NCBI GenBank assembly: GCA_028279275.1 | Contig: JANQOB010000018.1 | Coordinates: 248,001 to 312,000 of the forward strand | DNA length: 64,000 bases | Reading direction: 5' to 3' | From: Gammaproteobacteria bacterium | GTDB taxonomy: Bacteria > Pseudomonadota > Gammaproteobacteria > UBA4575 | Shown here: in pieces, positions 13,172 to 23,419 of the stretch | Numbering within the stretch: the first letter of the stretch is position 1 | Layout: every line of letters starts with the position of its first letter | Program-made: the position numbers and the translations under genes | Notes under the pieces: generated by a model | What the model was told of the DNA's origin: nothing | Databases searched by the model: none | The model's input: only the letters and a program-made list of their open reading frames with translations

Positions 13172-15001
13172 ATGTGTGGAATTGTTGGAGCAATAGCAAA
13201 TAGAAATGTTTCGCCTGTCTTGCTAGAAGGACTGCGCCGTTTGGAATACCGTGGCTATGATTCTGCTGGTATGGCGATTTTAATGGATGGTGAATTAAAA
13301 CGTATTCGTAAGACCGGTAAAGTAAATGAATTAGGTTTAGCGCTTGATGAATCCGCATTAATCGGTCAACTTGGCATTGCCCATACACGTTGGGCTACAC
13401 ATGGGGCACCAGCTGAAAACAATGCTCACCCACATATCTCAAATAACCAAGTTGCGATTGTGCATAACGGCATTATTGAAAACTTTGAAGAATTAAAAGC
13501 ACAACAAATTGAAAATGGTTTTAGTTTTTCTTCTGACACGGATACCGAAGTCATTGCCCACCAAATTGTTTTTTATCTGGATCAAGACTTATCCTTATTT
13601 GAATCAGTTCAAAAAACTGTAAACGACATTAAAGGTGCATATGCATTAGGAGTAATAGATAAAAATGATCCCGAGAAATTAATCGCGGCAAGACATGGCA
13701 GCCCACTTGTGATCGGCATTGGTGAAAAAGAGAATTTCATTGCTTCAGATGTGCAAGCTTTATTAAAAGAGACGCAAAAATTTATTTTCTTGGAGAATGG
13801 CGATATTGCAGAAATTAGTCGCGAAGCGATTCATGTGTATGATCAAACTGGATCAAAAACAGAGCGGAAAATTACAACAAGCAAGCTATCTGCGGAAGCC
13901 GCAGAAAAAGGCGGCTACCCGCATTTCATGCTCAAGGAAATCTATGAGCAACCGCAAGCCATATCGGATACGTTGGAAGGAAGACTTATTAATGGAAAGG
14001 TAGCGGAACAAATTCTTGGACCACAAGCGAAAGAAATTTTAGACAAAACAAAAATGATACAAATTGTCGCGTGTGGTACAAGTTATCATGCTGGATTGAT
14101 TGCAAAATTTTGGTTTGAAGAACTCGCAGGTATTCCATGTTATGTAGATGTTGCCAGTGAGTTTCGTTATCGTAAACATGTAGTTCAAGCAGGTACTTTG
14201 TTTGTCACAATTTCACAGTCAGGTGAGACCGCAGATACACTTGCGGCACTACAGCAAGCAAAACGAGAAGACTACATAGGTACATTAGCCATTTGTAATG
14301 TACCAGAAAGCTCATTAGTACGTGAATCTGATCTTGTACTTATGACACATGCTGGACCCGAAATTGGCGTAGCATCTACTAAGGCTTTCACAACACAACT
14401 CGTAGCACTGTTACTCATAGTCATTACTGCAGGGCGGCGTCATGGTATGCATGATGAATTGGAAAAAATTCTCGTAGAACAGTTAATGAATTTACCTGCT
14501 CGTATTAATAAAGTACTGCAACTTGATTCGACCATTAAAAAACTTGCCAAACACTATGGAGACAAAAACCATTCCTTATTTTTAGGTAGAGGTATTCATC
14601 ATCCTGTTGCATTGGAAGGCGCATTAAAGTTAAAAGAAATTTCTTATATTCATGCTGAGGCCTACCCTGCTGGTGAATTGAAACATGGACCGATTGCTTT
14701 AGTAGACGATAAAATTCCTGTGATAGCTGTTGCACCTAATGATGAATTGCTTGAAAAACTTAAATCTAATCTAGAAGAAGTTCGTGCGCGAGGAGGTGTT
14801 TTGCATGTGTTTGCAGATATAAGTTCAGGGTTTGTTTCTGAACCCGATACCATCGTTATCGAAGTAGATGCCCCCGATAATGCTGTGGCACCCATCATAT
14901 TTACCATCCCACTGCAGATACTTGCCTACCACGTTGCCATTCTAAAAAATACGGATGTGGATCAACCGCGAAACTTAGCGAAGTCTGTGACGGTCGAATA
15001 A
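13172..15001 (+). CDS. glmS: Glutamine--fructose-6-phosphate aminotransferase (isomerizing)
   Basis: GlmS (609 residues, the same as E. coli) converts fructose-6-phosphate and glutamine to glucosamine-6-phosphate, the committed step to UDP-GlcNAc. It begins MCGIVGAIA, with the catalytic cysteine exposed after Met removal. The glutaminase domain is followed by two SIS domains (CGTSYHAG and SQSGETADTLAAL) and the typical C-terminal segment DQPRNLAKSVTVE. It lies 23 bases after glmU. No glmS ribozyme is visible in that short gap. Confidence 0.97.
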   Translation: MCGIVGAIANRNVSPVLLEGLRRLEYRGYDSAGMAILMDGELKRIRKTGKVNELGLALDESALIGQLGIAHTRWATHGAPAENNAHPHISNNQVAIVHNGIIENFEELKAQQIENGFSFSSDTDTEVIAHQIVFYLDQDLSLFESVQKTVNDIKGAYALGVIDKNDPEKLIAARHGSPLVIGIGEKENFIASDVQALLKETQKFIFLENGDIAEISREAIHVYDQTGSKTERKITTSKLSAEAAEKGGYPHFMLKEIYEQPQAISDTLEGRLINGKVAEQILGPQAKEILDKTKMIQIVACGTSYHAGLIAKFWFEELAGIPCYVDVASEFRYRKHVVQAGTLFVTISQSGETADTLAALQQAKREDYIGTLAICNVPESSLVRESDLVLMTHAGPEIGVASTKAFTTQLVALLLIVITAGRRHGMHDELEKILVEQLMNLPARINKVLQLDSTIKKLAKHYGDKNHSLFLGRGIHHPVALEGALKLKEISYIHAEAYPAGELKHGPIALVDDKIPVIAVAPNDELLEKLKSNLEEVRARGGVLHVFADISSGFVSEPDTIVIEVDAPDNAVAPIIFTIPLQILAYHVAILKNTDVDQPRNLAKSVTVE

Positions 15002-15046
15002 CAAACCTTTAATATTATTTCTAACACAAGAGCTTATAATTCTCCT

Positions 15047-15637
15047 GTGGCACTCAAAAATTCACAATTTGCATACGGTTCAATTGCCAAATGGCTGCAT
15101 TGGAGCATCGCATTATTATTTTTAGGATCCTATGCAGCGGTAAAATATCGTCATTGGTTTACCGTTGAAGACACTCCTGCAAACTGGACAGCGTTACAAC
15201 TACATCTTTCTATTGGCATTACTATTGGAGTGTTAGTTGCTTTACGTGTTATTTGGCGCATTATGAACCGTGTTCCTGATGAAGAACCTGGTAGCAGAAT
15301 GGCACATTTTGCAGCAAAATTAGGTCATTATTTGTTATATGCCATGATGATTATCATGCCGATAACTGGATATATCGGCACAGGTGTAAATGCGGAGTAT
15401 TTTTTTCTTTTTGATATCACTAAGTTCGAGAGCACTCAATTATTCAACACGCTCGTAACAAACGGTTTGAATATGACCTTCGAGGAATTCGAACAACCGA
15501 TTGACTTTATTCACAAAGAACTCGGGGGCGAGATAATAGTTCTGATATTGGTGTTTGGTCATATACTCGCGGCTTTGTATCATCACTTTGTTAAAAAAGA
15601 TCGAACTTTGCGCAAGATGACAGTGGATGCGGCATGA
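15047..15637 (+). CDS. Cytochrome b561 family protein
   Basis: A 196-residue integral membrane protein of the CybB-type cytochrome b561 family, a di-haem inner-membrane protein that exchanges electrons with ubiquinone. Four hydrophobic helices contain histidines in the expected places: KWLHWSIALLF in helix 1, LQLHLSIG in helix 2, LGHYLLYAMMIIMPITGY in helix 3 and FGHILAALYHHF in helix 4. The start used is GTG at 15047. Its stop overlaps the start of the next gene by 4 bases (ATGA). Confidence 0.85.
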   Translation: MALKNSQFAYGSIAKWLHWSIALLFLGSYAAVKYRHWFTVEDTPANWTALQLHLSIGITIGVLVALRVIWRIMNRVPDEEPGSRMAHFAAKLGHYLLYAMMIIMPITGYIGTGVNAEYFFLFDITKFESTQLFNTLVTNGLNMTFEEFEQPIDFIHKELGGEIIVLILVFGHILAALYHHFVKKDRTLRKMTVDAA

Positions 15638-16011
15638 TTAATTCAGGTGGTTGTCATTGTGGTGCAATAAAGTTTGAAGTTGATGTACCTGAAGACATTA
15701 GTTTGGTTGAATGTAATTGTTCCATTTGTTCAAAGACTGCTTATCTTCACTTAATTGTACCTAAGGAAAAATTTAAACTTTTAAGAGGAGAAGGAAGTTA
15801 TTTAACTTATACTTTTGACACACATGAGGCAAAACATCATTTTTGCAAAATTTGTGGCATTAAGTCTTTTTATATTCCGCGATCCCATCCAAATGGTGTA
15901 AGTGTAAATGCACGCTGTTTAAATAATTTTGATATTAACTCTTATGCAGTAGAACAATTCGACGGAAAAAACTGGGAGCAAAATATTCAAAAGCTGAAAA
16001 AATTTAATTAG
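15634..16011 (+). CDS. GFA/CENP-V family zinc-binding protein
   Basis: A 125-residue protein of the glutathione-dependent formaldehyde-activating enzyme (GFA) fold. Zinc-ligand cysteines occur in the family pattern: SGGCHCGAIKFEV at the N-terminus, ECNCSICSKT near residue 30 and HFCKICGIKSFY near residue 70. Most members have no assigned reaction, so activity on formaldehyde should not be assumed. Its ATG overlaps the stop of the cytochrome b561 gene, indicating translational coupling. Confidence 0.85.
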   Translation: MINSGGCHCGAIKFEVDVPEDISLVECNCSICSKTAYLHLIVPKEKFKLLRGEGSYLTYTFDTHEAKHHFCKICGIKSFYIPRSHPNGVSVNARCLNNFDINSYAVEQFDGKNWEQNIQKLKKFN

Positions 16012-16071
16012 TAGAAGAACCATAATCAATTAAAGTCATTAGATAATTAGTAATTAATTTAAGGTAGTCCC

Positions 16072-16656
16072 ATGAAAAAAATTACGCACATTTTTATATT
16101 TTTAAGCGCATTATTACTATTGTTTAGTGTTGCATATACAAAAGATTTAAAAGTAGGGCCCGAAGAAGGTAGCAAGATAGGTGAAATTACAGGGACCACC
16201 ATCTATGGTGCTGAATTCAAGTTATCTAAGTTAGTTGAAAAAGGATCCGTGGTATTAATCATGCTGCGCGGCTATCCTGGAAGTCAGTGCCCAATTTGTT
16301 CTACCCAAGTTGCTGGGTATATTGCCAAAGCTGAGGCATTTGAAGCACAAAGAAATACGCCGGTTGTATTTATTTACCCAGGTAAAGTAAAAAACTTAGA
16401 AAAACGTGCCAAGGAATTTACTGCGCCACTAGAAGAAAAAGTTGATTTACCAAATAATTTAATTTTTGTCTTAGACCAAGATTATAAAATTACTAATCAA
16501 TTAAAACTTAGATGGAATGATCCAAATGAAACAGCTTATCCCGCGGCGTTTGTCATCGATCATGATGGATATATTCAGTATGCAAAAGTAAGTGACAACC
16601 ATGGAGATCGGGCAACAGCTGATGAAGTATTAGAATTTTTGGATATTATTCACTGA
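16072..16656 (+). CDS. Exported peroxiredoxin-like thiol protein
   Basis: A 194-residue protein with a signal peptide (residues 1-23) and a thioredoxin-fold AhpC/TSA-type domain. The redox centre is GYPGSQCPICSTQ with Cys73 and Cys76, a CxxC rather than the single peroxidatic cysteine of classical peroxiredoxins. The C-terminal YPAAFVIDHDGYIQYAKVS strand is typical of the fold. Its place near cytochrome b561, oxyR and katG suggests a role in envelope redox balance, but that is inference. Confidence 0.75.
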   Translation: MKKITHIFIFLSALLLLFSVAYTKDLKVGPEEGSKIGEITGTTIYGAEFKLSKLVEKGSVVLIMLRGYPGSQCPICSTQVAGYIAKAEAFEAQRNTPVVFIYPGKVKNLEKRAKEFTAPLEEKVDLPNNLIFVLDQDYKITNQLKLRWNDPNETAYPAAFVIDHDGYIQYAKVSDNHGDRATADEVLEFLDIIH

Positions 16657-16750
16657 TTATTACATCGTTGGCAGATTAATCAGGGTATTATTCCTCTTGT
16701 TCTAGGCAACTAGAACAAATTCTCATTCCAATTTTAGAGGGAGAAGATGT

Positions 16751-17308
16751 ATGGAAGCGGTAAACCCATATGAGAGCCCGAAGTCAGTCACCACCACCAC
16801 ATCATCAGATACTTACCAACCAAAATTATTTGCCATAAATGGCAGAATTGGAAGATTAAGATATTTAGCTTATGGAATGATTGCGACCATTGTGTCGGTG
16901 ATCTTTATAGGAATTGCTGCTGCGATGTTGATTCCATTATTCGCATCCAGCACAAGCGCGTCAGGAACTGCTGGCGCTCTTCTTGTAATTGTTTTCTATT
17001 TACCCTTACTGATTTTCTCGATCATTTTAATGAAACGCCGATTAAATGATTTAGATAAGAGTGGTTGGTGGCAGTTATTAATATTTATACCTATTGTTGG
17101 AATCATCTTTGGCCTTTATGTTCTTTTATGGCCTGGTACAAAGGGATCAAATAACTATGGCTTGCAACCTGAAAAGAATTCACCACTGTTGATTATTGCA
17201 GGTCTGATTGTTCCATTATTCTTGATTGGAATATTGGCCGCCATTGCGATACCGGCTTATCAAGATTATGTTGATCGAGCGCAGCAAGTGATGGAGTCTC
17301 AGCAATAG
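16751..17308 (+). CDS. DUF805 membrane protein with pilin-like C-terminal helix
   Basis: A 185-residue protein. An N-terminal soluble segment (NPYESPKSV) leads into a DUF805 domain with the signature FAINGRIGRLRYLAYG and three or four membrane helices, including MKRRLNDLDKSGWWQLL. The C-terminal 40 residues form another helix, LIGILAAIAIPAYQDYVDRA, which closely resembles the N-terminal helix of type IV pilins without the prepilin cleavage site. DUF805 has no established function. It lies upstream of oxyR but separated from it by a structured 200-base gap. Confidence 0.75.
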   Translation: MEAVNPYESPKSVTTTTSSDTYQPKLFAINGRIGRLRYLAYGMIATIVSVIFIGIAAAMLIPLFASSTSASGTAGALLVIVFYLPLLIFSIILMKRRLNDLDKSGWWQLLIFIPIVGIIFGLYVLLWPGTKGSNNYGLQPEKNSPLLIIAGLIVPLFLIGILAAIAIPAYQDYVDRAQQVMESQQ

Positions 17309-17322
17309 AGGCTTAAAAAAAC

Positions 17323-17412
17323 ATTGCCCTAATTAATGTAATACTCAAAGAAAATAAGGAGTTGGGAGGGAGGAGTATCTTCAGAGTTTTATTAATTACA
17401 GATCAGGGCAAT
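17323..17412. repeat. Large imperfect inverted repeat between the DUF805 gene and oxyR
   Basis: ATTGCCCT at 17323-17330 is matched by AGGGCAAT at 17405-17412. Inside, GTAAT (near 17338) pairs with ATTAC (near 17396), and ATACTC (near 17341) pairs with GAGTAT (near 17374). The apical part is purine-rich (AAGGAGTTGGGAGGGAGGAG). It could form a long hairpin in RNA of either strand. No terminator T-tract follows and its role is unknown. Confidence 0.5.
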
Positions 17413-17506
17413 GAAAATCCTTAGTTAGTTTCTATGGGTAGCTATCTTAAGCGATTCTTGCTATAAGTAAATTTCATTATTTATATGATAGTAATCGTTT
17501 TTATAG

Positions 17507-18406
17507 ATGGCCAATCTCCCCACTGTTAAACAACTGCGCTACCTAATCGCTCTGGAAAAACACTTACATTTTGGTCGCGCGGCTGAGGCATGTTTTGTTA
17601 CACAATCCGCTTTTAGTGTAGCCATTAAAGACCTAGAGGAATTATTGAATGTTTGCTTGGTCGACCGCACCAACCGTAGTGTGGTTTTTACCTCTGCAGG
17701 AAAATTAGTGGCACAGCAAGCGCGTTTAGCCATTTTTGATATTGAAGGAATCGTTGATATCGCGAAATCTGTGCAAGAACCATTAAGTGGCGTACTTAAA
17801 ATGGGGGTAATACCGACTATTGCACCGTTCTTATTACCAAAAATTTTGCCAAAGATTCGTAAGAAATTTCCTAACTTAGAGCTTTACCTAAAAGAGGAAC
17901 AAACAAAAAAAATTCACGAACTATTGTTAGATGGAGAACTAGATTTACTTTTACTAGCGCTACCTTTCGATCTAAAAAATACTGAAACCACATCCATTTT
18001 TAATGATCCTTTCAAGCTTGCATATAGAAAAGACACCACGTTGATTGACCCAGATAATTTTTCACCGAATAAACTAAATAAAGAAGCGATATTATTGTTA
18101 GAAGATGGGCACTGCTTGCGTGATCATGCATTGAGTGCCTGCAGTTTGGGACGCAAAGCAAAGATAAGTAAATTTTCTGCCAGTGGTCTATATAGCCTTA
18201 TTCAAATGGTGGATAGTGATCTTGGAGTGACTTTTATTCCACAAATGGCGATCGATAGCGGTTTGCTAAAGAATACTAAAGTTCAAACTAAGGTTTTGAA
18301 AGACAAGTCATACCGCGAAATTGGTCTTGCCTGGCGTAAGTCCAGTGTTAGAAAACATGAATTTAAATTACTGGCCGATGTAATTCAGGAGTGTGCCGGT
18401 AAGTGA
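17507..18406 (+). CDS. oxyR: Hydrogen peroxide-responsive LysR-type regulator OxyR
   Basis: A 299-residue LysR-type regulator. The N-terminal winged helix-turn-helix shows HFGRAAEACFVTQSAFSVAIKD. The redox sensor motif is intact: LLEDGHCLRDHALSAC contains Cys203 and Cys212, separated by nine residues exactly as Cys199 and Cys208 of E. coli OxyR. This, with katG 1.1 kb downstream, makes it OxyR rather than a generic LysR protein. Its 3' end overlaps the convergent YbaN-like gene by 44 bases. Confidence 0.92.
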   Translation: MANLPTVKQLRYLIALEKHLHFGRAAEACFVTQSAFSVAIKDLEELLNVCLVDRTNRSVVFTSAGKLVAQQARLAIFDIEGIVDIAKSVQEPLSGVLKMGVIPTIAPFLLPKILPKIRKKFPNLELYLKEEQTKKIHELLLDGELDLLLLALPFDLKNTETTSIFNDPFKLAYRKDTTLIDPDNFSPNKLNKEAILLLEDGHCLRDHALSACSLGRKAKISKFSASGLYSLIQMVDSDLGVTFIPQMAIDSGLLKNTKVQTKVLKDKSYREIGLAWRKSSVRKHEFKLLADVIQECAGK

Positions 18407-18770
18407 GTGATTCAATACTTGCTGGTTTAGAGAGTAAATATCCCAATAAAGCAAGCAATCCCCCACCTAGCGCAGCTAACACAAATACATTTTCAATTAA
18501 TGCAACGGTAATGGAATAAGACGCAATAATAGAAATCGTTGCAATCCATTTCACTCTTTTAGGAATAATACGATGTTGTTGCCAATCTTGAATAGATTGT
18601 GCAAAGGGTGACTCATGGATTAACCAAGAATGAAAAACAGGTGAGGATTTTGCAAATGCCCAAGCGGCGAGTAATACAAAACAAGTTGATGGTAACAATG
18701 GTAAAAAGGCGCCTACTATACCTAAGCTGAGCGAAATGCTGCCTATAGTGTTGTAAAGTATTTTTTTCAT
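18363..18770 (-). CDS. YbaN/DUF454 family inner-membrane protein
   Basis: A 135-residue membrane protein of the YbaN (DUF454) family. It has the signature GIVGAFLPLLPSTCFVLLAA followed by FAKSSPVFHSWLI, and further hydrophobic segments near the C-terminus. The start at 18770 is chosen because the family begins with MKKILYNTIG-like sequence and GGGGAG lies just upstream. Function is not established. It is convergent with oxyR and overlaps its 3' end. Confidence 0.85.
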   Translation of the reverse strand: MKKILYNTIGSISLSLGIVGAFLPLLPSTCFVLLAAWAFAKSSPVFHSWLIHESPFAQSIQDWQQHRIIPKRVKWIATISIIASYSITVALIENVFVLAALGGGLLALLGYLLSKPASIESLTYRHTPELHRPVI

Positions 18771-19074
18771 TACTCCCCGTCTAATAACAAGTTTAATTAT
18801 CCTTAAATTTTGCGGTTTTGATGCGTGCAAGTAAATTTGATCGTTTTCATGGCAGTAATCTAATTTTCAGATGATTAAATGACTACAATCCAGTGCTTTA
18901 TTTTCATCGGGTATAATGTGCCGCTCGTTCACATACGCATATAAAGCTCTGATTAAAAATGAATTTATAGACATTAAAATGAGCGGTAGTTAACAAAAAG
19001 TGTGAGAAGGCTCAACTAATTCTGATGAGTTTATCTCTACACTGTATGTGTTAGTTGATTACTGAGGAGTAATT

Positions 19075-19175
19075 TTACTACTGAAAAAGGCAAACCTGGT
19101 GAAAGCCTGGGGCGCAAAATTACCGGTCTAAGGAAGCAAGGATTCTACGACAGCGGAATTACCAGATAGTGAACC
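19075..19175 (+). ncRNA. Cyclic-di-GMP-I (GEMM-I) riboswitch aptamer
   Basis: The sequence follows the GEMM-I consensus block by block. AAGGCAAACC is followed by a stem with a GAAA tetraloop (CCTGGTGAAAGCCTGG), then GGCGCAAA, then ATTACCGGTCTAA, then a second stem, ACAGCGG, and the closing ATTACCAG. The same order of elements occurs in the Vibrio cholerae Vc2 aptamer (GGCAAACC, GAAA, GACGCAAAGCC, CCGGCCTAA, TAGCGGGGTTACC). It lies on the strand of katG, about 320 bases before its start, with no reading frame in between. Confidence 0.87.
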
Positions 19176-19233
19176 TCTCTCTCCAACAACTCCCACTTTC
19201 TTTCAGTCTGAACGCTGTATTACCTTGCTTCCT
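19131..19233 (+). repeat. 11-bp inverted repeat joining the riboswitch to downstream leader
   Basis: AGGAAGCAAGG (19131-19141) lies inside the second stem of the aptamer. It is perfectly complementary to CCTTGCTTCCT (19223-19233) about 50 bases past the aptamer. Pairing of the two would break the ligand-binding fold, as expected for an expression platform that switches structures. Confidence 0.6.
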
Positions 19234-19390
19234 AACTTAAATTAACAGCATTTTCCTGCAAATAAATTCAAAGTTTCTCTAGCTAGTATTTCAATAGTCT
19301 TCTAAGGCCACTTCATAACAATTAGATGTAGTCAAATTGAAACATCTGTAGTGCGTAATTAAGTGCACAAATTCTGCAGTCTAAATGATC

Positions 19391-19425
19391 GTAATATTCG
19401 ATTATTACAATATAAATAATATAAT
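19391..19425 (+). promoter_or_regulatory. Candidate activator-dependent katG promoter with palindrome
   Basis: A palindrome GTAATA-N6-TATTAC (19391-19408) lies upstream of a TATAAT (-10 like, 19420-19425). A -35 hexamer at 17-base spacing would be TTCGAT, a poor match lying inside the palindrome, which fits a promoter needing an activator such as OxyR. The half-sites do not clearly match the OxyR ATAG-N7-CTAT pattern, so the bound regulator is uncertain. Confidence 0.35.
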
Positions 19426-19473
19426 TTATAAATGATAAAAGCGCGCGTAATATTGGTTCCAATGAAATTCTAA

Positions 19474-21690
<2,217 letters not shown>

Positions 21691-21706
21691 TCGTAACTAA
21701 AAGATC

Positions 21707-21752
21707 AGGCGGCGCTTTCAATGTAAATTGAATCGCCGCCTTTCTTTATTTT
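21707..21752 (+). terminator. Rho-independent terminator of katG
   Basis: AGGCGGCG and CGCCGCCT form an 8-bp GC-rich stem, extended by TTCAAT/ATTGAA around a short loop. TTTCTTTATTTT follows. It begins 17 bases after the katG stop. Confidence 0.85.
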
Positions 21753-21804
21753 ATCACTGAGATTCTCAGTAAAGTGATTAACTCATAGTCTTAAATATAT
21801 AAAC

Positions 21805-21882
21805 TCAATCCACCTTGCTAATGTTGCTCCAAATGATCACAACAGCGATGGCAAGAAAAAACAAATAAATAAAATCGTACAT
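21805..21882 (-). CDS. Possible 25-residue single-helix membrane peptide
   Basis: The minus strand encodes a 25-residue peptide, MYDFIYLFFLAIAVVIIWS followed by NISKVD, made of one hydrophobic helix with a short polar tail. AGGAAAACTT precedes the ATG at good spacing. The frame is also open to an upstream ATG at 21903 (32 residues). Small single-helix proteins of this type often act as subunits or regulators of membrane complexes. I do not recognise a family, and the call rests on hydrophobicity and the ribosome binding site. The rest of the 363-base gap between katG and the next gene holds the katG terminator and an AT-rich stretch. Confidence 0.4.
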   Translation of the reverse strand: MYDFIYLFFLAIAVVIIWSNISKVD

Positions 21883-22053
21883 AAGTTTTCCTGTATCTAT
21901 CATTAATATCTCGTCTGGTTAAAGATTAAAATTATAATAAGAATAAAAGCTTAATTTGTTACACTTGCTTTAGAAAAATTTAATTTTATTAATAAAGTCT
22001 ATTTATATTTTAAGGGATAGGCTAGTGTTAAACCTAAATTTAGGAGGTGCAGA

Positions 22054-22389
22054 TTGATAAAAATAAAGCTGTTCTTGATAGTTGCAACATTTGCAATCTA
22101 TACAATTACTGCTTATGCACTTTATAAAAACGGTCTAAACTGGCCTGCAGTATATTTTGGCGATATTTTAGGTTTTGATTGGCGTTCACAGTTTAATATA
22201 GATTTTTTAATTCACCTGATTTTATTAGCGATATGGATTTCCTGGCGCGAGGGTTTCTCGAGTAAAGGTATATTTTTTGGACTCTTAAGTATATTTATGG
22301 GCGGTATGTTTGGATTCCCTTATTTGCTTTATGCAATTTATAAAGCGAATGGGGATGCAAAACGAGTTCTTCTTGGTGTACATGCATAA
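22054..22389 (+). CDS. DUF2834-like small membrane protein
   Basis: A 111-residue protein with three hydrophobic helices: an N-terminal helix, a central helix (FLIHLILLAIWISW) and a C-terminal helix (LLSIFMGGMFGFPYLLYAIY). The order and the final FPYLLY segment resemble DUF2834 proteins, whose function is unknown. The start is TTG at 22054, chosen because a near-perfect Shine-Dalgarno AGGAGGTG precedes it by 6 bases. It is followed after 26 bases by a VOC-family gene, probably cotranscribed. Confidence 0.7.
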   Translation: MIKIKLFLIVATFAIYTITAYALYKNGLNWPAVYFGDILGFDWRSQFNIDFLIHLILLAIWISWREGFSSKGIFFGLLSIFMGGMFGFPYLLYAIYKANGDAKRVLLGVHA

Positions 22390-22415
22390 AAGGTAGATGT
22401 AACGAAGGATTAATT

Positions 22416-22820
22416 ATGATTGAGGTGGCTGGAATAGACCATGTTGTTTTAAGAACTTCAAAGGTAAGTGAAATGCTAGATTTTTATTGTGGAGTACTGA
22501 ACTGTAAAGTTGAAAGAGAAACTCCGTCAGAATTTGGCATAACACAGTTACGTGCAGGAAATGCACTAATCGACTTAGTTAATGTAGATAGCAAAATAGG
22601 TAAATTAGGTGGCGGGCCGCCGAGCAAAAGTGAAAATAATATGGACCATTTTTGTTTACAGTTAAATAAAATTAGTGAAGAAAAAATAAGAAGTCACCTA
22701 GCAGCACATGACATTAAAGTTGGTGAATTTGCTGATCGCTATGGCGCACAGGGTACTGGGCGCTCTATTTATATTAATGATCCAGAAGGAAACACTGTTG
22801 AACTGCGATCGCAACTTTGA
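22416..22820 (+). CDS. VOC (glyoxalase/dioxygenase-fold) family protein
   Basis: A 134-residue single-domain protein of the vicinal oxygen chelate superfamily. It contains two beta-alpha-beta-beta-beta modules. Candidate metal ligands are the histidine of GIDHVVLRT, the histidine of NMDHFCLQL and the glutamate of NDPEGNTVELRS. The substrate cannot be inferred from sequence; members include glyoxalases, resistance proteins and dioxygenases. AAGGATTAATT precedes the ATG. Confidence 0.85.
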   Translation: MIEVAGIDHVVLRTSKVSEMLDFYCGVLNCKVERETPSEFGITQLRAGNALIDLVNVDSKIGKLGGGPPSKSENNMDHFCLQLNKISEEKIRSHLAAHDIKVGEFADRYGAQGTGRSIYINDPEGNTVELRSQL

Positions 22821-22863
22821 AATAAAAAACTCTTGGGCGAGCAATAAAGAACAAACTAAGCTA

Positions 22864-23187
22864 TTAAGCCTTACAATTATTACCCTCTAACTGCCACGAT
22901 TGCACCAGGCGGTCGATGCTAGAAACAGCCAGTGTGATTTTGCAAAATTTTGCATATCCAGAAACGACACCGTTAATAGGAGCATTTGTTAAACCTTCAT
23001 CAAACATCCACGAATATGAGACATTGCCATTTGAAAGCGCACCAATATCTGATGGCTTTCCCCAGTGTTGCACTAATCCATCTACATCCTGACCAACCCA
23101 ACTATTTAAACTCCACTCAAGATTCGCTCTTGAAGCACAACTACATAGAATTACTAAAAGAATAGAGACACAAATAATTCGCAACAT
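22864..23187 (-). CDS. Small lipoprotein of unknown function
   Basis: A 107-residue protein with a signal peptide ending in the lipobox LCSC (lipidated Cys near residue 17). The mature part contains WVGQDVDGLVQHWGKPSD, a motif shared by many small proteobacterial lipoproteins, and one further pair of cysteines (Cys in AKFCKITL and GNNCKA). No function is known to me. It is convergent with the VOC gene. AGGAGG (AGTTCCTCC on the plus strand) precedes the start. Confidence 0.7.
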   Translation of the reverse strand: MLRIICVSILLVILCSCASRANLEWSLNSWVGQDVDGLVQHWGKPSDIGALSNGNVSYSWMFDEGLTNAPINGVVSGYAKFCKITLAVSSIDRLVQSWQLEGNNCKA

Positions 23188-23287
23188 AGTTCCTCCTAAC
23201 CCTACATTTATTATCTTTATATGCGCAATATTCTATAATTAATTATTGTTGTTTGCAGAACCTTAACTAACCCACTGATTAAAGGCT

Positions 23288-23331
23288 ACTGCGCTTGAAT
23301 TATGAACTGATCTGAAAACCCAAAGCGCAGT
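23288..23331. repeat. Inverted repeat upstream of the CDF gene
   Basis: ACTGCGCTT (23288-23296) and AAGCGCAGT (23323-23331) are perfect 9-bp inverted repeats separated by 26 bases, in the 232-base gap between the divergent lipoprotein and CDF genes. It may be an RNA hairpin or a regulator site. Confidence 0.4.
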
Positions 23332-23419
23332 TTCAAAGTGTCCTAATGCGACTTCAAGCTAAAATCAACAGTGTTATTATTTAGTCGTAATTAAATATAT
23401 AACCCATGGTTCTGAATGA

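Noticed and set aside
15002..15046. Terminator between glmS and the cytochrome b561 gene
   Set aside because: The 45-base gap contains no stem with a T-tract.
19169..19240. Short GTG-initiated frame just after the c-di-GMP aptamer as a leader peptide
   Set aside because: It starts inside the aptamer's 3' strand, lacks a Shine-Dalgarno and has no recognisable product.
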